Below are positions 60,601 to 64,000 of a stretch of DNA of 64,000 nt, piece by piece. The DNA comes from Dyadobacter fermentans DSM 18053 (GTDB lineage: Bacteria; Bacteroidota; Bacteroidia; Cytophagales; Spirosomataceae), in contig NC_013037.1 of assembly GCF_000023125.1 (NCBI RefSeq), forward strand, positions 5,930,501 to 5,994,500. Reading direction: 5' to 3'. A program made the translations under genes and the position numbers. The number at the start of each line of letters is the position of its first letter. The first letter of the stretch is position 1. Under the pieces are notes generated by a model. The model did not search any database, was not told where the DNA came from, and saw only the letters and a program-made list of their open reading frames with translations.

Positions 60601-60975
60601 TTACCAGTTTTCAGGCGGTTTACGGCGCCGGTTCCACATTTCCTGACGAAACCGGATGCGCTCCTCGTCGGTCATTTTCATCCATTTACTTTTCCAGGCC
60701 CGCATTTCCTCGCGGCCTCCGCGGCCAAACCGGCCGTTGAACCGCTGCCATTTGTGCCGGTGCGGATGCCCGCCCGGTCCTTTGAAACCGCCGAAAAGTA
60801 TTTTGCACAACACGAACAAGCCTACCGCTTGCCAATAGGTGATGGTGTTGAAATTGGCAGCAGCGGGCAACACCGCATTCCAGAGCCATTGTACAATCGC
60901 TCCGAAACCGAGGGCCGCGATCAGGATAAAAACCGGAAGCGCGAGCCGAAATCTTCTTTTTTGCGGGTTCATCAT
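60601..60975 (-). CDS. Small membrane protein downstream of the sigma factor
   Basis: The 124-residue protein (ATG at 60975, MMNPQKRRFRL) has two hydrophobic segments (PVFILIAALGFGAIVQWLW; YWQAVGLFVLCKILFGGF) and a long basic tail with KWMKMTDEERIRFRQEMWNRRR, which resembles the helical WKxKWxxM(T/S)xEER motif of small Bacteroidota envelope proteins. It starts 11 bases after the sigma-factor stop. It could act as an anti-sigma or a stress effector; neither is proven. Confidence 0.7.
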   Translation of the reverse strand: MMNPQKRRFRLALPVFILIAALGFGAIVQWLWNAVLPAAANFNTITYWQAVGLFVLCKILFGGFKGPGGHPHRHKWQRFNGRFGRGGREEMRAWKSKWMKMTDEERIRFRQEMWNRRRKPPENW

Positions 60976-60986
60976 GGTCAACAAAT

Positions 60987-61535
60987 TTAATATTTTACAA
61001 ACTCCCGGTACACGCTTTCGAGCCGTTCGCGCAGGTGGCGGACGGCGTAGCGTTTGCGGGAAATCAAGGTTTTAATATTCTCTCCGGTCCGGTCGGCAAT
61101 CTGCTGGAATGTCTGGTCTTCGAGTTCATTCCAGATAAAAACCTGCCGCTGATTTTCGGGCAGCTCGTCGAGGGCAATGCTCAGTTGCTCCCAGAAAAGG
61201 TCTTTGAGATAGGCTGTTTCGGGTGTATGGTCGTCGGCGAGCAGGATGTCTTTGAAATGAAACTCGCCGTCTTCGTCTTCATAACCAAAATCTTCGAGCG
61301 ACTCCGGTTTCTGTTTCCGGTATTTATCGATAATGCGGTTCCGGGCCACGCGGTAGAGCCAGCTGCTCATCTGCTCGATCGCCTCGATCTCCGGCACGGT
61401 GCTGAGCTGGAACCATACATCCTGCAAAATATCCTCCGCATCCTCATCGGTATTCACACGCTGCCGGATAAATCCCAGCAATTGCTTGCCATAGGACGCG
61501 ACGGTTTGGATGATATTTGGCTTTTTCTGCGACAA
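60987..61535 (-). CDS. ECF-type RNA polymerase sigma factor
   Basis: The 182-residue protein has sigma region 2 (NTDEDAEDILQDVWFQL...SSWLYRVARNRIIDKYRKQ) and region 4 (LPENQRQVFIWNELEDQTFQQIADRTGENIKTLISRKRYAVRHLRE), joined by an acidic linker (EDFGYEDEDGEFHF). The first codon appears to be TTG at 61535, with no ATG available before region 2. It is not beside a FecR-type anti-sigma gene, so it is not of the SusC-linked class. It heads a short operon with a membrane protein. Confidence 0.92.
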   Translation of the reverse strand: MSQKKPNIIQTVASYGKQLLGFIRQRVNTDEDAEDILQDVWFQLSTVPEIEAIEQMSSWLYRVARNRIIDKYRKQKPESLEDFGYEDEDGEFHFKDILLADDHTPETAYLKDLFWEQLSIALDELPENQRQVFIWNELEDQTFQQIADRTGENIKTLISRKRYAVRHLRERLESVYREFVKY

Positions 61536-61583
61536 AAGGGGGATTTTGAACTATTACAGATTGGTAGACGGACGGTATCGCGA

Positions 61584-61598
61584 AATACTTTAAGTATT
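61584..61598. promoter_or_regulatory. Perfect palindrome upstream of the sigma-factor gene
   Basis: AATACTT, one base, then AAGTATT forms an exact 7+7 dyad, about 50 bases upstream of the sigma-factor start. It could be a regulator binding site; no regulator is identified. Confidence 0.35.
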
Positions 61599-61607
61599 GC
61601 TGAGTTT

Positions 61608-61709
61608 TTTGCCACGAAGACTGTTCCGCAGCGGCGGACCGTGAATAAGCACGAATTCAGTAGCTTCGTGAATATTCACGGTCCGCCGCTGCGGTGCCTT
61701 CGTGGCAAA
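61608..61709. repeat. 102-base imperfect palindrome (REP/MITE-like element)
   Basis: Three arm blocks pair in nested order: TTTGCCACGAAG (61608-61619) with CTTCGTGGCAAA (61698-61709); a 21-base block at 61626-61646 with its exact complement at 61674-61694; and CACGAA (61650-61655) with TTCGTG (61665-61670). Short unpaired bulges of three to six bases separate the blocks. The long exact arms and the CCACGAAG ends resemble intergenic palindromic repeats spread through many genomes. It carries no gene. Confidence 0.8.
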
Positions 61710-62038
61710 TTCCATTAAATGAGTATACTATTCAAAAATATTTAAAAAGTGCAAATATCAGGCAATTGTATTATTCCAATAGAACTGGCAAATTTCGAAC
61801 GACTTGCTGTACTTTTCTTATAAACATATAATTATTCCAATATTAATGCATCACTCAAAAAGGAACTTTCGCTATTCAAAACTGCCCTTATTGACTTTTA
61901 ATCACAATGTTGGGTACCTTTGTATTGTCCAAAGAGCAAAATACGGAAACGCAAAGAAGCTCAGCGAACTTAATCGGGTAAATGCCTGAAAAGTACAAAA
62001 AGGACACATTGATTCGGACATTAAAACATTAGAATAAA
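61710..62038. other. Region between the palindrome and the secreted-protein gene
   Basis: These 329 A/T-rich bases hold no convincing gene. They contain the promoter at 61891-61922 and two copies of ATTATTCCAAT (near 61770 and 61831) that resemble half of the LexA-like operator but lack the inverted half. Confidence 0.45.
61891..61922 (+). promoter_or_regulatory. Bacteroidota-type promoter of the secreted-protein gene
   Basis: TTG (61891-61893) and an exact -7 box TACCTTTG (61915-61922) are spaced 21 bases, matching the phylum consensus. Transcription would start near 61930, giving a leader of about 110 bases. Confidence 0.7.
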
Positions 62039-62404
62039 ATGAAAAAAACTATCTTGGCAATCGCAGTTTTGGTGGGAGTATCAACTGCAAATCTTTCAAT
62101 CGCTGCTGATAAAGTAAAAGAAAACAGCGCATCTATCGAGCTGGTTTCAGGTGCAGAATTGAAATTCAAATTGTCTCTTGAAAACGTAAAAGAAAGATCT
62201 TCACTGGTTATAAAAGACTACACAGGACAAATCGTTTACAGCACATCGATCCCTAAGTCTGAAAACTACACTAAGATCTTCGACCTGTCGAACCTGGCAG
62301 ACGGAAATTACAGCTTCGTAATCAACAATGGCAGCGAAATCTCTACAAAACCATTCGCGATCTCGACTGAAACAAAACGTCAGGTAACAGCAGTTATCAA
62401 ATAA
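62039..62404 (+). CDS. Small secreted protein of unknown function
   Basis: The 121-residue protein has a signal peptide (MKKTILAIAVLVGVSTANLSIAA) and a single beta-sandwich-like domain: LKFKLSLENV, SLVIKDYTGQIVYSTSI, IFDLSNLADGNYSFVINNG. This resembles the T9SS-tail or DUF3244-like fold but without the sorting signature. Its base use is more A/T-rich than the neighbours', as often seen for highly expressed small proteins in this group. It has its own promoter and terminator. Confidence 0.8.
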   Translation: MKKTILAIAVLVGVSTANLSIAADKVKENSASIELVSGAELKFKLSLENVKERSSLVIKDYTGQIVYSTSIPKSENYTKIFDLSNLADGNYSFVINNGSEISTKPFAISTETKRQVTAVIK

Positions 62405-62426
62405 TCATAGCCTGCTAATTGGCACT

Positions 62427-62462
62427 AAAAAAGGCAGTACGGACATTCCGGACTGCCTTTTG
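62427..62462. terminator. Bidirectional terminator
   Basis: AAAAGGCAGT (62429-62438) pairs with ACTGCCTTTT (62452-62461); A and T runs flank the stem. It lies between the secreted-protein gene and the convergent Gfo/Idh gene. Confidence 0.8.
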
Positions 62463-62480
62463 CTATTTTACAATGGCCGT

Positions 62481-63515
62481 TTAATAAGCCAATACTTTCT
62501 TTTCGTTGCTGCTTTGGAATGCCAGGTCAATCACCCGGCAAGTGCGCAGCACCTCTTCCGGCTTCACAGCCAGCTCGGCACCGTTTACGATCGCGTCGTA
62601 AACATTCTGGTAAAATGGCATGTAATCGCCCGCTTCGCTCTCCACAATGCCTGTGAACGCCTCGCTGTACAACGTGCCCCAGCGATCTTCCGGCTCCACG
62701 CCCCACGGTTTTTCGGTAGGCAGCACGTTTTGGCGCAATGTCTCCTCCTGCGGATCGAGGCCGCCTTTGATAAACGACCCTTTGGTACCGTGCAGGACGT
62801 AACGCAGCTTGTTTTCGTATACCATCAGGCTCGACTTCACGATCACCGACTTGTCGGGATAGCCCAGGCGGATATCGAAATAATCGTCGATTTCGCTGTT
62901 CGGGCGTACAATCCGGATATCGGCTGTGACGGTTTCTGGCTCGCCGAACAGTACCAGCGCCTGGTCGATCAGGTGCGGGCCGAGGTTGTACACATTGCCG
63001 CCCACGGGCACGGCGCGCTCTTTCCATGAGCCGGCCACGGCTTCGCGGTAGCGGTCGTAGCGGCATTCGTATTCGATAATATCGCCGAGTTTACCTTCAC
63101 CAAGTAGTTTTTGAATGGTGAGAAAGTCGGAATCCCAGCGGCGGTTTTGGTAGGCGGTAAGGATCAGCCCTTTTTCTCCGGCCACTTTTACAAGCTCACG
63201 GGCTTCCTCTTCGGTAGCGGAAAACGGCTTTTCGATCACCACATGCTTGCCGTTCTGGAGCGCGTCCATCGCGTATTCGAAATGGGTATCGTTGGGTGTG
63301 CAAATGAAAACCAGGTCGATCTCCTCGTCGCTGAGCAGCTCTTCCACCGACCGCGCATTGCCGATCGACGGATCAAATTCCTGCGCCTCGTTTTTGGACC
63401 TTTCGACCACCGTTTTGATCTTGAAATTCGGGTTGGTACTCAGAAACGGCGAATGAAAATACCGCCCCGACAAACCGAAACCGATTAAACCGACATTGAG
63501 AATTTTTGAAGGCAT
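62481..63515 (-). CDS. Gfo/Idh/MocA-family oxidoreductase
   Basis: The 344-residue NAD(P)-dependent dehydrogenase has a Rossmann fold at the N-terminus (NVGLIGFGLSGRYFHSPFL), a conserved VFICTPNDTHFEYAMDAL and the catalytic EKPF (HVVIEKPFSATEEEA), plus a later NVYNLGPHLIDQALVLFG with the active-site His. It probably acts on a sugar or sugar-like polyol. I prefer the ATG at 63515 (MPSKILNVGLIG), just after the promoter, to one 54 bases upstream. Confidence 0.92.
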   Translation of the reverse strand: MPSKILNVGLIGFGLSGRYFHSPFLSTNPNFKIKTVVERSKNEAQEFDPSIGNARSVEELLSDEEIDLVFICTPNDTHFEYAMDALQNGKHVVIEKPFSATEEEARELVKVAGEKGLILTAYQNRRWDSDFLTIQKLLGEGKLGDIIEYECRYDRYREAVAGSWKERAVPVGGNVYNLGPHLIDQALVLFGEPETVTADIRIVRPNSEIDDYFDIRLGYPDKSVIVKSSLMVYENKLRYVLHGTKGSFIKGGLDPQEETLRQNVLPTEKPWGVEPEDRWGTLYSEAFTGIVESEAGDYMPFYQNVYDAIVNGAELAVKPEEVLRTCRVIDLAFQSSNEKKVLAY

Positions 63516-63539
63516 AGTTTTAAAAATTTTGCTTTGACG

Positions 63540-63569
63540 CAAAGGTAACCTTCCCCGAAAACTGAGCAA
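63540..63569 (-). promoter_or_regulatory. Bacteroidota-type promoter of the Gfo/Idh gene
   Basis: On the minus strand, TTG (63569-63567) and TACCTTTG (63547-63540) are spaced 19 bases. The -7 box is identical to that of the secreted-protein gene. It lies 25 bases before the ATG at 63515, which supports that start. Confidence 0.7.
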
Positions 63570-63687
63570 GGAGCCACTGCAGGATGTTTAGGATTGATAG
63601 GAGATTTTGACCCAATAATATTCTATTGACTAACATCGGCGCGTTTCGCCATGACAACGGAAGAAAAGAAATCGGCATTATGGTCGA
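63570..63687. other. Intergenic stretch left of the REP-like patch
   Basis: With the repeat patch at 63688-63802 this forms a gap of more than 300 bases between the Gfo/Idh gene and the right-edge gene. I see no gene or further signal in it. Confidence 0.4.
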
Positions 63688-63802
63688 ATCGCGTAGCGAT
63701 TTAATGTTGGTAGGGATATCAACTCGCAAACCGTACCCAATCCCGTTAGGGATGCAACAACCAAGTTGTAGCAACGCGGTGTTGTTACATGCCCAAGGGC
63801 AT
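63688..63802. repeat. REP-like patch of short palindromes
   Basis: Four short dyads follow each other: ATCGC-GTA-GCGAT (63688-63700), ATCCC-GTTA-GGGAT (63740-63753), AACAAC...GTTGTT (63755-63786) and ATGCCC-AA-GGGCAT (63789-63802). The GCGTAGCGAT and CCCGTTAGGGATG words recall intergenic repeats that I know from other Bacteroidota and cyanobacteria. The open frames across it look like chance. Confidence 0.6.
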
Positions 63803-63872
63803 TGCGCGGACGTTGGATCTCCGTCTTTTGCTACCGATATCGCATGCCTGACGGCATTTACTTCTTCCAATA

Positions 63873-64000
63873 TTACGGCAACGCAAATGCCACATACCGA
63901 TCTCCGGATTTCGTATTCAACTTCCCGCCGCCACAGGCTATGACGACATATTGCCGGCCGCTCACTGAATAGGTACTTGCCGATGCGTAGCCGGCCGCAG
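63873..64000 (-). CDS. PQQ-dependent dehydrogenase, C-terminal end only
   Basis: The last 41 codons of a gene running in from the right edge are visible, with the stop codon TAA at 63875-63873. The residues read ...[20 protein letters not shown], then [19 protein letters not shown]. This matches the closing strands of quinoprotein glucose dehydrogenase-type beta-propellers, whose usual end is [18 protein letters not shown]...TKxGDxYVAFALP. Such enzymes oxidise sugars or alcohols in the periplasm with PQQ. Only the end is seen, so the substrate class is uncertain. Confidence 0.75.
   Translation of the reverse strand, partial: AAGYASASTYSVSGRQYVVIACGGGKLNTKSGDRYVAFALP

Noticed and set aside
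61766-61845. Two ATTATTCCAAT words resembling the LexA-like operator half-site
   Set aside because: The inverted TGGA half is missing in both, and the region is A/T-rich, so chance is likely.
63626-63943. 105-codon plus-strand frame near the right edge
   Set aside because: It crosses the REP-like palindromes and is antisense to the clear PQQ-dehydrogenase C-terminus.
1-64000. tRNA, rRNA, prophage and insertion-sequence genes
   Set aside because: I looked for transposase or integrase motifs and RNA gene signatures in the gaps and found none that I could support.

Overview
The window looks like chromosomal DNA of a Bacteroidota bacterium of the order Cytophagales; a Dyadobacter-like genus is my best guess. 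The reasons are three SusC/SusD outer-membrane pairs, the long NusB typical of the phylum, the block nusB-ytxH-DUF1573-yajC-ybbR-coaE, a GSCFA protein, an Mrp protein without its C-terminal CxxC, and promoters of the phylum type (TTG, about 20 bases, TAnnTTTG). The genus is inferred from gene content, not measured.

Layout. 1-7.8 kb: the 3' part of glyS, a small XRE regulator, then a compact secretion locus (double-glycine leader peptide, HlyD adaptor, C39-peptidase ABC exporter), followed by pncB and a DUF3820 protein. 7.9-12 kb: an M16 peptidase, a GyrI-like protein and a lipoprotein on the minus strand. 12-18.4 kb: a mutagenesis and addiction island. A LexA-like S24 repressor diverges from dinB across three tandem operator-like sites. 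A higBA toxin-antitoxin pair lies between dinB and a short dnaE, and a frameshifted vapBC-like pair closes the region. 18.4-38.6 kb: mostly housekeeping genes (MsbA-type ABC transporter, nusB to coaE, dnaX, GH16 lipoprotein, GSCFA, Mrp, NifU, D-Ala ligase, GH63-like glucosidase, phosphohexomutase, BlaR1-like M56 peptidase). 38.8-59.7 kb: three SusC/SusD systems with an accessory lipoprotein, a carboxypeptidase-regulatory-like protein and a large FG-GAP/ASPIC lipoprotein, with no carbohydrate-active enzyme. 59.8-64 kb: Hsp20, two small membrane proteins, an ECF sigma factor, a 102-base palindrome, a secreted protein, a Gfo/Idh oxidoreductase, a REP-like repeat patch and the last 41 codons of a PQQ-dependent dehydrogenase running off the right edge.

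How the genes work together. In the secretion locus the C39 domain should cut the 70-residue precursor after its Gly-Gly and export a cysteine-free acidic core of 53 residues; this is the best candidate for an undescribed product. In the mutagenesis island the S24 repressor has the Ala-Gly, Ser and Lys residues for self-cleavage and probably controls itself and dinB. The dnaE gene shares a 78-base divergent control region with higBA, so the toxin-antitoxin pair may be wired to an error-prone polymerase. The SusCD systems probably import or bind nutrients at the outer membrane, and the FG-GAP/ASPIC protein is a likely surface partner of one of them.
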